Assembly (NCBI RefSeq): GCF_015477765.1
Contig: NZ_JADLQQ010000004.1
Location: 248,001-312,000 of the forward strand
DNA from: Nocardia transvalensis
GTDB lineage: Bacteria > Actinomycetota > Actinomycetes > Mycobacteriales > Mycobacteriaceae
Direction of reading: 5' to 3'
DNA length: 64,000 nucleotides
Shown: positions 8,106-16,548 of the stretch, piece after piece
Layout: every line of letters starts with the position of its first letter
Position numbering within the stretch: position 1 is the stretch's first letter
The notes under the pieces: generated by a model
What the model was told of the DNA's origin: nothing
The model's database searches: none
What the model saw: the letters and a program-made list of their open reading frames with translations, nothing else
Translations under genes and position numbers: made by a program

Positions 8106-9205
8106 GGGTTCACATCCTCTTCGATCGCAAGCTTCTGCCGGACCCGGTCGCCGGTGCGGGACCGACAGCCGTAGCCGCCGATATCTATACCGCGTGCCTG
8201 GCAGAACTCCCGCAGCGCACCGGTGATGAGCAGGTCCGTCTCGGCCAGCTCGGCCGGTGTGCGCGCACCCAGCACGGTCATGATGCCGACCAGTTGATCC
8301 AGCCATGACGAGATGTGGGTGATCAGCGCGGCGACATCGCCCTCGACGAGAACGCTGAGGAACGGTCCGGAAGCACCCACCGCCGCGGCCCCCAGGGCGA
8401 GCGAGCGGACGATGTCGAGAGGGTGGCGCACACCGCCGGACGACAGCAGCGGAATCTGTGCGCCACCAAGGCAATCCAGCAGGCTGGCCGGTGCGCTCTG
8501 TCCCCAGCCGGTCAGATACTCGAAATCGCGCAGCGCGCGGCGGTCGTTCTCGATGCGGGCGAAATTGGTGCCGCCGCGGCCGCCCACGTCGACGGCCGCC
8601 ACACCCAGATCCGTCAGGAGCGCGACGGTTTCGCGGCTCATGCCGAATCCGACTTCCTTCACGATCACCGGCACGCCGACCGCCGCCACGATCTGCTCGA
8701 TCTGTTTCGGCCAGTCGCCGAAGGACCGGTCGCCCTCGGGCATGATCGTTTCCTGCACCGCGTTCAGATGAATCTGCAACGCGTCGGCCTCGACCAGTTC
8801 GATTGCCCGGCAAGCATCGTCGGCCGTGGTGCCCGCGCTGACGTTGGCCATGACGAAACCGTGCGGATTCTCCCGGCGAACCACCCGGAACGTGTCGGCG
8901 GTCGACGAATCGCGGAAATAGGCGCTCATCGATCCGGTGGCGACGGCGAGCCCGGTCTCACGGGCGGCGATCGCCAGATCGCGGTTGATCCTGCCGGTCC
9001 CGGTGCTGCCGCCGGTCATGGCGTTGATGTACAACGGTGCGCGCCATCGCATTCCGGCGACGACCGTGTGCAGGTCGACTTCGGCGCGGTCGATCCCGGC
9101 GAGCGCGTGATGAACGAAGTTCACATAGTCGAATTCGTTGCCCGCGCCCGGGGTGTGCTGTCGTACGGCGAGTCGGACGTGATCGTCCTTGCGATTACCG
9201 GTCAT
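8102..9205 (-). CDS. fni: Type 2 isopentenyl-diphosphate delta-isomerase
   Basis: A 367-residue FMN-dependent isomerase from ATG 9205, overlapping the previous stop by 4 bp. It interconverts IPP and DMAPP. Typical blocks are NRKDDHVRLA at the N-terminus, YINAMTGGS, QIHLNAVQE, VIVKEVGFG, VDVGGRGGTNFARIE and LSSGGVRHPLD, all parts of a TIM barrel that binds FMN and the diphosphate. It belongs to the type 2 family, unrelated to the Nudix-type Idi. It is the fourth gene of the mevalonate operon. Confidence 0.94.
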   Translation of the reverse strand: MTGNRKDDHVRLAVRQHTPGAGNEFDYVNFVHHALAGIDRAEVDLHTVVAGMRWRAPLYINAMTGGSTGTGRINRDLAIAARETGLAVATGSMSAYFRDSSTADTFRVVRRENPHGFVMANVSAGTTADDACRAIELVEADALQIHLNAVQETIMPEGDRSFGDWPKQIEQIVAAVGVPVIVKEVGFGMSRETVALLTDLGVAAVDVGGRGGTNFARIENDRRALRDFEYLTGWGQSAPASLLDCLGGAQIPLLSSGGVRHPLDIVRSLALGAAAVGASGPFLSVLVEGDVAALITHISSWLDQLVGIMTVLGARTPAELAETDLLITGALREFCQARGIDIGGYGCRSRTGDRVRQKLAIEEDVNP

Positions 9206-10290
9206 CGGAGGGCCCCCTCGCGCTCCGTCACACGCAGCGGGAGCGGTGTGATGTCCGCGGCGGTCCAGGCGTCCCGCACGCGCGCGGCGGAATCGCCGCC
9301 CGCATCGGTGATCGCGATCCCGCAGTCGCCGCCGCCCGCTCCGGAGGGTTTGGCCGCCGCGCCGCAGGCTTCGGCGGTCTCGCACAGGGTGCGCAACCGG
9401 TCGGTGAAGATGCCGATTCCGGTGGCTCGGTCGAGATCGGCCAGCAACCGGCGGCATGCGCGGACGGTCTCGGCGAGCCGGTCGCCCGCGCCCCGCTCGA
9501 GCGCCGCCACGGCCTCGTCCACGAGAGCCGAACTGCCGCGCAGGAATTCGCGGTGAGCGCTGCTGCCGCGCCATCCCGAGGCGTCGGCGCGGCCGACCCG
9601 CGCCGCCGTGCTGGCCGGTGCGCCGGTCCAGCCGACCAGGAGTTCGGCATCGGCGGGCGGGGGCAGTGGGCGGATCGAGAAGCCCGGCCAGTCCGCCCGC
9701 AGGGCCGCGGTGAGGCCGTCGCGTGCGGCCATGGCGCGGATCTGTTCGCGATCGGGGGCGCTGTAGCGGATCCATCCGCCCCACACGCTGGCTGCCAGGT
9801 CGCCGCCCGAGGCGCGCGGATTCAGGCGCGCGGTCGCCAGCATCGCCAGCCGGTACCGGATTTCGGGGGAGACCGGGAGCTCGTACAGGGCGGTGAGCGC
9901 CTCGATGGTGGCCACGGTGACCGCGCCGCTGGAGCCGAGGCCGAATTTGGTTCCGGCGTTGTGCAGCGTGCTGTCGACGGCGAGTTCGACCGGGCCCGGC
10001 CGCCGACCGGCCTCGCTCAGCAGCTCGGTCACCACGTCGACGGCCGAGACGATCGGCGCCCAATCCGCCGCCGCATCGTCCCCGTGTGCTGTCAGGCCGT
10101 TCGGGCCGTAGTCGAATTCCGCCGTGCCGGAACGGAGGTCGGACCTCACGCGCACCTCACTCGGTCCGGAGCCCGGTGTCGCGGTGACCGTCACGTAGCG
10201 GTCCACCGCGACCAGCAGCGCCGGGTGGCCGGGCTCGACGACGGCGTACTCACCGGCGACGAACAGTTTCCCTGGCGCCCGGCCGATCAT
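9202..10290 (-). CDS. Phosphomevalonate kinase
   Basis: A 362-residue GHMP kinase from ATG 10290. It phosphorylates 5-phosphomevalonate to the diphosphate. The N-terminal block is APGKLFVAGEYAVVEPGHPA, the ATP loop is FGLGSSGAVTVATIEAL, and the C-terminal GHMP motif is KPSGAGGGDCGIAI. The order mvk-mvaD-pmk-idi2 matches known Streptomyces mevalonate clusters. Four-bp overlaps on both sides indicate translational coupling. Confidence 0.92.
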   Translation of the reverse strand: MIGRAPGKLFVAGEYAVVEPGHPALLVAVDRYVTVTATPGSGPSEVRVRSDLRSGTAEFDYGPNGLTAHGDDAAADWAPIVSAVDVVTELLSEAGRRPGPVELAVDSTLHNAGTKFGLGSSGAVTVATIEALTALYELPVSPEIRYRLAMLATARLNPRASGGDLAASVWGGWIRYSAPDREQIRAMAARDGLTAALRADWPGFSIRPLPPPADAELLVGWTGAPASTAARVGRADASGWRGSSAHREFLRGSSALVDEAVAALERGAGDRLAETVRACRRLLADLDRATGIGIFTDRLRTLCETAEACGAAAKPSGAGGGDCGIAITDAGGDSAARVRDAWTAADITPLPLRVTEREGALR

Positions 10291-11303
10291 GCGGGCACCT
10301 CCGAACTCACCAGCCGGGCCTGCGGGCCGGGCCGGGCGGTGACGACCGAGCGGGTGCAGTCGAGCGCCGTGAGCGCGGCCGCCACGGTCCGCGCATCGCG
10401 GCGATGGCACAGCACCTTCACGTTCGGGCCCGCGTCGATGGTGGCGTAGGCGGGCACACCGTCCTCGCGCAGCAGGCGGACCCGGTCGAGCACCGTGAGG
10501 GTGGCGGGGGACAGGTACCGGACCGCGGGGCGGGCGGCGAGCATCGTGGCGTGCATGCCGAGCGCGTTGTGTTCGGCGATCTCCCCCACTTCGTCGAGGT
10601 TACCGGCCGCCAGGGCGCCCAGCATGCCGCGGAAGTCACCGGCACTCGACTCCGCCCACGCCCGATACAGCGGCGAGGTGTCCACGGTGTGGCGCATGGC
10701 GGTACGGCTCGACACCGATTTGGCGCCTGCGTCGACGACCGCGACGACCATCGCGGGATCCAGGGCCGACGCGACCGGCTCGGCGAAGGAGGTGCGGTCG
10801 CCTTCGGCGCCGAATCCCGTTCCGGCATACCAGGCTACGAAGCCGCCGAAGATCGAGCGGCTCGCCGATCCCGACCCGCGCCGCGCCAGCCGCGACAGCG
10901 CGGTGCGGTCGTAGTCCAGGCCGTAGGCGTGTGCGGCGGCGGTGGCCAGCGCGGCGAACCCGCTGGCCGAGGAGGCCAGTCCGGCTCCGGTCGGCACGGT
11001 GTTGATCGTATCGACCGCGGCCTTCTCCGATCGCCCCGCCGTGGCGCGGACCAGCTCGAGAAATTTCACGACGCGCCGCTCGAAGTCGCCGGTGGCCGGT
11101 GCGCCCGCCACGGTGACGACGTCCCGGCCGGCGGACTCGTCGATGCGGACGGTGGTGGTGGTCGGGTAGATGTCGAGCGTCATCGAGACGCTGTCGGTGA
11201 CGGGCAGGGCCGTGTCCTCGTCCCGCTTGCCCCAGTACTTCACCAGGGCGATGTTCGGGTGCGCGACGGCCGTGACCGCCTCGCCGGCTGTTTCCACGGT
11301 CAC
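10287..11303 (-). CDS. mvaD: Diphosphomevalonate decarboxylase
   Basis: A 338-residue GHMP-fold enzyme. The GTG start at 11303 overlaps the mevalonate kinase stop by 4 bp (GTGA); longer in-frame extensions run through that gene. It makes IPP by ATP-dependent decarboxylation. Diagnostic blocks are AHPNIALVKYWGKRDE, the DSVSMTLD substrate loop, GLASSASGFAALATAAA and a C-terminal TIDAGPNVKVLC. The 4-bp overlap with pmk continues the operon. Confidence 0.93.
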   Translation of the reverse strand: MTVETAGEAVTAVAHPNIALVKYWGKRDEDTALPVTDSVSMTLDIYPTTTTVRIDESAGRDVVTVAGAPATGDFERRVVKFLELVRATAGRSEKAAVDTINTVPTGAGLASSASGFAALATAAAHAYGLDYDRTALSRLARRGSGSASRSIFGGFVAWYAGTGFGAEGDRTSFAEPVASALDPAMVVAVVDAGAKSVSSRTAMRHTVDTSPLYRAWAESSAGDFRGMLGALAAGNLDEVGEIAEHNALGMHATMLAARPAVRYLSPATLTVLDRVRLLREDGVPAYATIDAGPNVKVLCHRRDARTVAAALTALDCTRSVVTARPGPQARLVSSEVPA

Positions 11304-12271
11304 GGCCGTCCACCGCCCGTCGGTGCGGTGAACGAGGCGGGACTGTCCAGCCCGAGAGTGTCGGTGGGCACCGTCCACACGGCGGTGGCCCCCGCTGCCC
11401 GCAGGGCGCCGGTGACCGCGGCGACGTCGCGGTCGGGCGGGACCAGCGCGACGATGCAGCCGCCCAGGCCGCCGCCGGTGAGCTTGGCCCCCGCCGCTCC
11501 CGCGTCGGCCGCCGCCTGCACCAGGCGGTCGAGTTCGACGGTGCTCAGGCCCAATTCGGCCAGCGCGCCGTGATTGTCGAGCAGCAGAGAGCCCAGCCGC
11601 TGCCACTGTGCCTCGGGGAGGTAGGTCATCGCCTCGGTCACCCACCCGGTGCAGCGGGCCGTGAAGTCCTCGCCGCGGGCCGGATTCTCCGTGAACAGCC
11701 GACGCACGTGTGCCACCGCGTCGCGGGTGGAGCCGGTGACGCCGCTGTCGGCGACGACGAGCGTGGCGCCCGGGGCGAAGGGACACGGTGTCGCCGTGCC
11801 GCCGACGAACAGCAGTGGATGCGCCGAGCCGGTGGCCGCGGCGTCGATGCCGCTCGCGGTGCCGTGTGCCCCGCGTTCGGCGGCCTGGACGAGGTCGTAG
11901 AGCTGAGATTCCTCGAGCGCGAGATCGAACAGATCGGCCACCGCCGCGAGGGCGGCGCGCACGCAGGCCGCGCTCGAACCCAGCCCCCGGCCCGGGGGAA
12001 TGCCGCAGTCGAAGCGGATATCGATGCCGCGCTGCGTTATTCGATGCTGGGCGAGCAGATCGGTGACGACGACGCCGAGGCGGGCGGCGTGTTCGTCCTC
12101 GCTCCCGCCGTCGACGGTGACGCCGACGCCGGTGGTCGGCACCGCCGTCGCCCGCACCGAGACGTCGTGCAGCGGAAAGACCACCGCGGGAGCGCCGTAG
12201 ACGACCGCGTGCTCGCCGAGAAGAATTGTCTTGGCGTGTGCCGAGCCGATACCGAGCGCCGAAAAAGCCAA
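11300..12271 (-). CDS. mvk: Mevalonate kinase
   Basis: A 323-residue GHMP kinase, first gene of the mevalonate operon. The start is TTG 12271, supported by a GAAGGGAAAG ribosome site 3 nt upstream and by homology starting immediately (GIGSAHAKTILLGEHAVVYG). Other motifs are the ATP loop GRGLGSSAACVRAAL and KLTGGGLGGCIVAL. It phosphorylates mevalonate at C5. A 9-bp inverted repeat lies just upstream and could control the operon. Confidence 0.92.
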   Translation of the reverse strand: MAFSALGIGSAHAKTILLGEHAVVYGAPAVVFPLHDVSVRATAVPTTGVGVTVDGGSEDEHAARLGVVVTDLLAQHRITQRGIDIRFDCGIPPGRGLGSSAACVRAALAAVADLFDLALEESQLYDLVQAAERGAHGTASGIDAAATGSAHPLLFVGGTATPCPFAPGATLVVADSGVTGSTRDAVAHVRRLFTENPARGEDFTARCTGWVTEAMTYLPEAQWQRLGSLLLDNHGALAELGLSTVELDRLVQAAADAGAAGAKLTGGGLGGCIVALVPPDRDVAAVTGALRAAGATAVWTVPTDTLGLDSPASFTAPTGGGRP

Positions 12272-12295
12272 GACTTTCCCTTCGTCGCGTCAGAT

Positions 12296-12325
12296 CGCCG
12301 TACGACAATCAACTTGCGTACGGCG
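12296..12325. promoter_or_regulatory. Long inverted repeat upstream of mevalonate operon
   Basis: Perfect 9-bp arms CGCCGTACG / CGTACGGCG separated by 12 bp, about two helical turns centre to centre. It lies 25-54 bp before the mvk start. The spacing suits a dimeric regulator; there is no T-run, so a terminator is less likely. Confidence 0.5.
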
Positions 12326-12395
12326 GAAGTCGCAACAATGCTGGCACAGATTCGCGACGACAGTCTATTTGCTGTGATCCTGCTCTCGTTCCCAG

Positions 12396-12935
12396 TCAGT
12401 TTCCGCTGGCAGCGGGCTCGGCGAGCGTGTCGCCAGTTGGCTGAACCGAAGCCCCGGCGGTGCGGAATTTGATGTACAGCACCGCCGTTCGGGCGATCAC
12501 CTCGCACAGCGCCATGAGGATGAGGGCGGTCGGCCAGGTACTTTCGGAATGCAGATCCAGCCGGGTGCTCCATTCGGCGATCGTCTGCGCGCCGCCGTGC
12601 AGGGCGAACAAGCCGAAGGCCAGCCGCCCGCTCATGCCGATGATCCACAGCGCCGCCGCCGTCGCACCGGCTTTGGCCATCACGACGCCCTCGCGGGTGT
12701 ACACCGAGGTGTAGAGGCCGCAGGCCGTGCCGAGTGCGGTGCCGAGGACGGCGAGCGCGATCGCGAACAGCCAGTCCGATCGATAGGACGGGAAATCGCC
12801 GAGGTATTCGAATCCGGCCCACACCACGAGCCCGACCGGCCACAGCAGCCCCGTGACGGTGAGCTTCTTGCCCCTGATCTGGCGCAGGACCAGCAGGATC
12901 AAGGCGAGCGAGATGAGCCATTCGGTCCAGGTCAT
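12396..12935 (-). CDS. Small multi-pass membrane protein
   Basis: A 179-residue protein from ATG 12935 with a strong GGAAGGAGA ribosome site. It has about five hydrophobic segments (WLISLALILLVL, VTGLLWPVGLVVWAGF, WLFAIALAVLGTALG and two more after residue 85). It may belong to the DUF1453/CcdC-like membrane family, but I am not certain. It is divergent from the MarR gene with a shared 86-bp gap, so it may be that regulator's target. It lies between the two parts of the terpenoid island; no enzymatic motif is visible. Confidence 0.7.
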   Translation of the reverse strand: MTWTEWLISLALILLVLRQIRGKKLTVTGLLWPVGLVVWAGFEYLGDFPSYRSDWLFAIALAVLGTALGTACGLYTSVYTREGVVMAKAGATAAALWIIGMSGRLAFGLFALHGGAQTIAEWSTRLDLHSESTWPTALILMALCEVIARTAVLYIKFRTAGASVQPTGDTLAEPAASGN

Positions 12936-12965
12936 CGGATCTCCTTCCCGGGGACGAATCGAATA

Positions 12966-12979
12966 TATCTGTAGAGATA
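12966..12979. promoter_or_regulatory. Possible MarR operator
   Basis: Inverted repeat TATCT-GTAG-AGATA in an AT-rich patch, between the membrane protein gene and the divergent MarR gene. Confidence 0.4.
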
Positions 12980-13009
12980 CATCTGTCAAGATTGAATTCC
13001 CCACTGCGG

Positions 13010-13015
13010 TACGCT
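13010..13015 (+). promoter_or_regulatory. Leaderless -10 box of the MarR gene
   Basis: TACGCT, 6 nt before GTG 13022; the same hexamer and spacing as at the GntR gene. Confidence 0.45.
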
Positions 13016-13021
13016 CCCGGC

Positions 13022-13450
13022 GTGGACGTGGTACGGCTCAACCGACTGGCCCGTGACCTGCGGGAAATAGCGCTGCGGGCCAGTCAGGGCGGTGGGGATC
13101 TGCCCATTTCGGTCACCGAGTTGGCGGTCGTCGAGCATGTGGCCCGGCACCCGGGCGCCTCGGTCGGCGATATCAGTCGCGGGACCGGTGTGGCGCAGAG
13201 CCGGATCTCGCAGATCGTGCAGCAGTTCACGCGCGAAGGGGTATTCGCGCTCGAACGCGATCCCGAGGACCGTCGGCGCACCCGGGTGCGCCTGGATGCG
13301 GAATTGCGGCGGCGGGCGTATCAGGATCACGGCCGGCGCGATATTCGCGCGGCGCTGGCGGAGGCGTTGCCCAAGCTTTCCGAATCGGAGGTCGAGCACA
13401 CGATGTCGCTTCTGGAGGAATTGGGGGAATTGTTCGAATCGGGGGCGTGA
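13022..13450 (+). CDS. MarR family transcriptional regulator
   Basis: A 142-residue winged-helix regulator. GTG 13022 is preferred over an upstream TTG because a TACGCT -10 box lies 6 nt before it. The helix-turn-helix is PGASVGDISRGTGVAQSRISQIVQQF, and the wing is RDPEDRRRTRVRL. Helical segments for dimerisation flank this. It is divergent from the small membrane protein and precedes the FAD monooxygenase by about 75 bp, so it could control either. Its ligand is unknown. Confidence 0.83.
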   Translation: MDVVRLNRLARDLREIALRASQGGGDLPISVTELAVVEHVARHPGASVGDISRGTGVAQSRISQIVQQFTREGVFALERDPEDRRRTRVRLDAELRRRAYQDHGRRDIRAALAEALPKLSESEVEHTMSLLEELGELFESGA

Positions 13451-13525
13451 GAGGTCGATGACTGTGCTGAATGTCTCGCCCGCGCGACCGTGTTCGAAAC
13501 TATGCGAGGCGCATACCATTCCGGT

Positions 13526-14824
13526 ATGGCGGCGCGTGATTTCGATGTCATCGTGTGTGGCGCTGGCGTCGGCGGTTTGACGGCAGCCATTCGATTCGCT
13601 CGACAGGGGCGTTCGGTGCTGCTGATCGATAAGCAGGACGGGGCCGCCGAGACATTCAAAGGCGAACTGCTGCATCCGGCGTCCATGGCGACGCTGGACG
13701 AAATGGACGTTCTCGAGTCGTTGCGCGACCACGGCGCCCGGGTGGTCGATCGGCTGATCAGTTCGACCGCCGACGGTACCGAGTTGTGCTCGATGAATCT
13801 GCGCTGGTTCGACGGTCCGTACGACCATTGTTTGACCAGTTCGTACAAAGATATTTGCGATGTATTAACCCGCTCTTTGCCGAATGGCGTCACATTTCTA
13901 CGGCGAACGATCGTCGAGGACCTGATGCGGGATGCGGACGGGCGGGCGTTGGGCGTACGGGTGAAGTCCGGCGGTGCGGTGGACTCGGTGCGCGCCCCAC
14001 TCGTCGTGGCCGCGGACGGGCGGTCGTCGCGATTGCGCACACAAGTCGGTATCACCGTGGCGCAGCAGGAGTACGGGCATCAGGTGGTGGGTCTCGAGCT
14101 GACCGACGAGCCGAGCCTGCACACATGGGCCAATACCGTGATCACGCCCGAGGGCATGCGGGTGATGTACCCGATGCCGCACCGCGGTGGCCGGTTGTAC
14201 CTGCAGATTCCGAAGGGATTCGCGAACCGGGTCGGCAAGGCCGAAATCGGCGAGTGGACGCTGCGCACGGTATCGACCACACCGGCGTTGCGGCAGTTGC
14301 AGGATTCGGTGGGTCGTGCGGTTCCCGACGCACGCGTGTTGTCGGCGCGACGGTTCGTCGCCGATCGATTCGACCGCGCGGGTGTGGCATTGATCGGCGA
14401 TGCCGCGCACGTGCTCCATCCGATGGCCGGTCAGGGCATGAACGCCGCGATCGCCGACGCCAAGGTCTTGAGCGCCGCGCTGGCGGAAGTCGATGTCGAC
14501 GACCGCGGTGCGGTCGACGCCGCGCTGGCCGCCTATACCGCTACACGGCATCCGGAAACCGTCACTATCTGCGAGTTCAGCCACCGATTCGCGGACCTGT
14601 TCACCAGCACGACGACCGCCCTCGGTTATCTCAAGACCCGCTACATCCTGGGCTGTCACGGACGCAATCAGCGGCTCAGTTACAAGATCATGCACAATAT
14701 CGCGGGCCTGGGATATCAGCGGTTCACCGTGCTCGATCGGCTGCAGCAGTTGGGCTTTCCGGATCGCAATGCCGGGCTGCCAGGTCGGCCAGGTATGCGC
14801 GATCGAGTTTGCAGTGCGCCGTGA
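13526..14824 (+). CDS. FAD-dependent monooxygenase (PHBH fold)
   Basis: A 432-residue flavoprotein. I place the start at ATG 13526, 6 nt after a TACCAT box; a GTG at 13490 is possible. Motifs are the Rossmann GAGVGGLTAAIRFARQG, the DG motif VVAADGRSSRLRTQ, and the second FAD motif GDAAHVLHPMAGQGMNAAIADA. The family hydroxylates or epoxidises hydrophobic substrates such as quinones and polyprenes. In this island it is the obvious candidate to oxidise or epoxidise the terpenoid. Its last 101 bp overlap the carrier/adenylation gene tail to tail. Confidence 0.8.
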   Translation: MAARDFDVIVCGAGVGGLTAAIRFARQGRSVLLIDKQDGAAETFKGELLHPASMATLDEMDVLESLRDHGARVVDRLISSTADGTELCSMNLRWFDGPYDHCLTSSYKDICDVLTRSLPNGVTFLRRTIVEDLMRDADGRALGVRVKSGGAVDSVRAPLVVAADGRSSRLRTQVGITVAQQEYGHQVVGLELTDEPSLHTWANTVITPEGMRVMYPMPHRGGRLYLQIPKGFANRVGKAEIGEWTLRTVSTTPALRQLQDSVGRAVPDARVLSARRFVADRFDRAGVALIGDAAHVLHPMAGQGMNAAIADAKVLSAALAEVDVDDRGAVDAALAAYTATRHPETVTICEFSHRFADLFTSTTTALGYLKTRYILGCHGRNQRLSYKIMHNIAGLGYQRFTVLDRLQQLGFPDRNAGLPGRPGMRDRVCSAP

Positions 14825-16547
14825 GCCGGAACCGCCCGACGGCGAGCACCCGGTCCGGAACCATATAGGCGGGCAGCGTTCTCGCCAGCCCGGACCGCAG
14901 CGCGGCCTCGTCGACATCCGGTGTCTCGACGAGCAGCACGAGCCGGGCGGACGAGGGGGAATGCGATATCCGCACGGCCGCCGCGCGCGTCCCGCCGAGC
15001 AGTTGCGCCGCGGTGTGCTCGATCTCGCCCAGTTCGACGCGGTACCCGCGGATCTTGACCTGCGCGTCGGCCCGGCCGCGATGCGACAGCAGGCCGGTCT
15101 CGGTCGCGGTGACGAGGTCGCCCGTGCGGTACCACCGGCGCCCGTCGAATTCGGCGAACCGGCCGTCGTTCAGGCTCGGATCCAGATAGCCGCCGAAGAC
15201 CTGCGGCCCTGACAGCAGAAGCTCGCCGTCGTCGGTGATGTGGGTGTCGACGGTGGGGTGGGGTGAGCCGATCGGGATCGTGGGTCCGGCGGGCAGCGGT
15301 TCGCGCGCGGGGATCCGGAGACCCGTCACCCAGACCGTCGCCTCCGCCGGTCCGTACGTGTTGTCGAGCACGGCATCCGGTGCGGCGGCACGCGCCAGCG
15401 ACGCGGCCTGCGGGGACAGCGGTTCGCCGCAGCTGACGATGTAGCGCACCGCGGGCAGCGATCCGGGCGGGAGATGACCGGCGCGTGCGGCGTTCTCGAT
15501 CAGGCTGGGTGTGCACGTCCACACCGAGACACGGTGCCGCGCAAGGGTGTGCGCGGCCGTGAGAGCCTGCATGCGCGGCACGGACACCAGCGCCGCGCCG
15601 GTGGCCCACGCACCCCACAGTTCGAAGACCGACAGATCGAACGTCAGCCCGTGGCTCTGGGAGAACACATCACCGGGGCCCACCCGGTAGTTCGGCAGCA
15701 CGCTGGTCAAGAAGGCGTCGACATTGGCGTGCGTGATCGCGACACCTTTCGGGCGTCCGGTGGAGCCCGAGGTGAAGATCAGGTAGGCGAGGGCCGTCGT
15801 CGGCACTCGGGCGGGTTGCCCGGACGTTGGCTCGCCCGTGGGTAGTTCGTGGCCGTCGATCACCACCGAATCGGCTGCCGCCGCCGTGATCGCCTCCAGA
15901 TGGGCCGCCGCCGACGGATCATCACCAGGATCGGTGCGCACGATATAGCGCACACCGGCCTGGGAGACGATGGCGGCATTGCGGTCGGCGGGTACGTCCG
16001 GCGACAGCGGGAGCACCGTCGAGCCCGCATGCAGGACGGCCAAATAGGCTCGGTAGCAGTTCGTTTCGCGCTCGCCCAGCACGGCCACGATCTCGCCCGT
16101 GGGGATCCGGCGCGCCAATTGCGATGCCTGATGGGCCATCTGCGCGTAGGTGAGTGTGGTGTCGCCGTCGACGAGGCAGGGCTCGTTCGGGAATCGCCGT
16201 GCCGTGTCGGCGAACCGCTGTGCCAGCGTCGATCCGCCGACTCGTGCCGCGTCGGACTCGAGGTGAGGGCCGCCGCCGGTGTGGGATGGACTGTCGTCGC
16301 AGGGCTGCGGGGTATGACCGGAGGCGAACAGCCAGAGCGAGCGGGCCGTCCGGAACGCCCGTTCGGTGAACGCCGACAACGGGACTCCGTATCGCGCGGA
16401 CAGGGCGAGGCCGAGTTCCAGTTGCCCCAGCGAGGTCAGGCCGTAGTGGGTCAGCGGCCGATCCGGGTCGAGGGCGATGTGCTCGTCCGCCCCGTCCAGT
16501 TCCGTGCGGAGCAGGCGTTCGAAGTCGTCGTCCCACGGTGCGGACAT
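14724..16547 (-). CDS. Carrier protein-adenylation didomain enzyme
   Basis: A 607-residue protein from ATG 16547. Residues ~1-80 form a carrier domain with the phosphopantetheine Ser39 in YGLTSLGQLEL. Residues ~110-600 form an NRPS-type adenylation domain: A3 LIFTSGSTGRPKGVAITH, A4 FDLSVFELWG, A5 NTYGPAEATV, A7 YRTGDL, A8 GRADAQVKIRGYRVELGEIE and A10 LTAHCKLDR with its Lys. The carrier-first order is the reverse of ordinary NRPS modules. It should activate a carboxylic or amino acid as AMP ester and load it on a thiol arm. It is the last gene of the terpene operon, 1 bp after the KASIII-like gene. The substrate code cannot be called reliably. Confidence 0.85.
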   Translation of the reverse strand: MSAPWDDDFERLLRTELDGADEHIALDPDRPLTHYGLTSLGQLELGLALSARYGVPLSAFTERAFRTARSLWLFASGHTPQPCDDSPSHTGGGPHLESDAARVGGSTLAQRFADTARRFPNEPCLVDGDTTLTYAQMAHQASQLARRIPTGEIVAVLGERETNCYRAYLAVLHAGSTVLPLSPDVPADRNAAIVSQAGVRYIVRTDPGDDPSAAAHLEAITAAAADSVVIDGHELPTGEPTSGQPARVPTTALAYLIFTSGSTGRPKGVAITHANVDAFLTSVLPNYRVGPGDVFSQSHGLTFDLSVFELWGAWATGAALVSVPRMQALTAAHTLARHRVSVWTCTPSLIENAARAGHLPPGSLPAVRYIVSCGEPLSPQAASLARAAAPDAVLDNTYGPAEATVWVTGLRIPAREPLPAGPTIPIGSPHPTVDTHITDDGELLLSGPQVFGGYLDPSLNDGRFAEFDGRRWYRTGDLVTATETGLLSHRGRADAQVKIRGYRVELGEIEHTAAQLLGGTRAAAVRISHSPSSARLVLLVETPDVDEAALRSGLARTLPAYMVPDRVLAVGRFRLTAHCKLDRAYLADLAARHCDPESPTAAADRAR

Positions 16548-16548
16548 G

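Noticed and set aside
12992..13021. TTG 12992 as the MarR start.
   Set aside because: No ribosome site; a -10 box lies 6 nt before GTG 13022 and would fall inside the longer gene.
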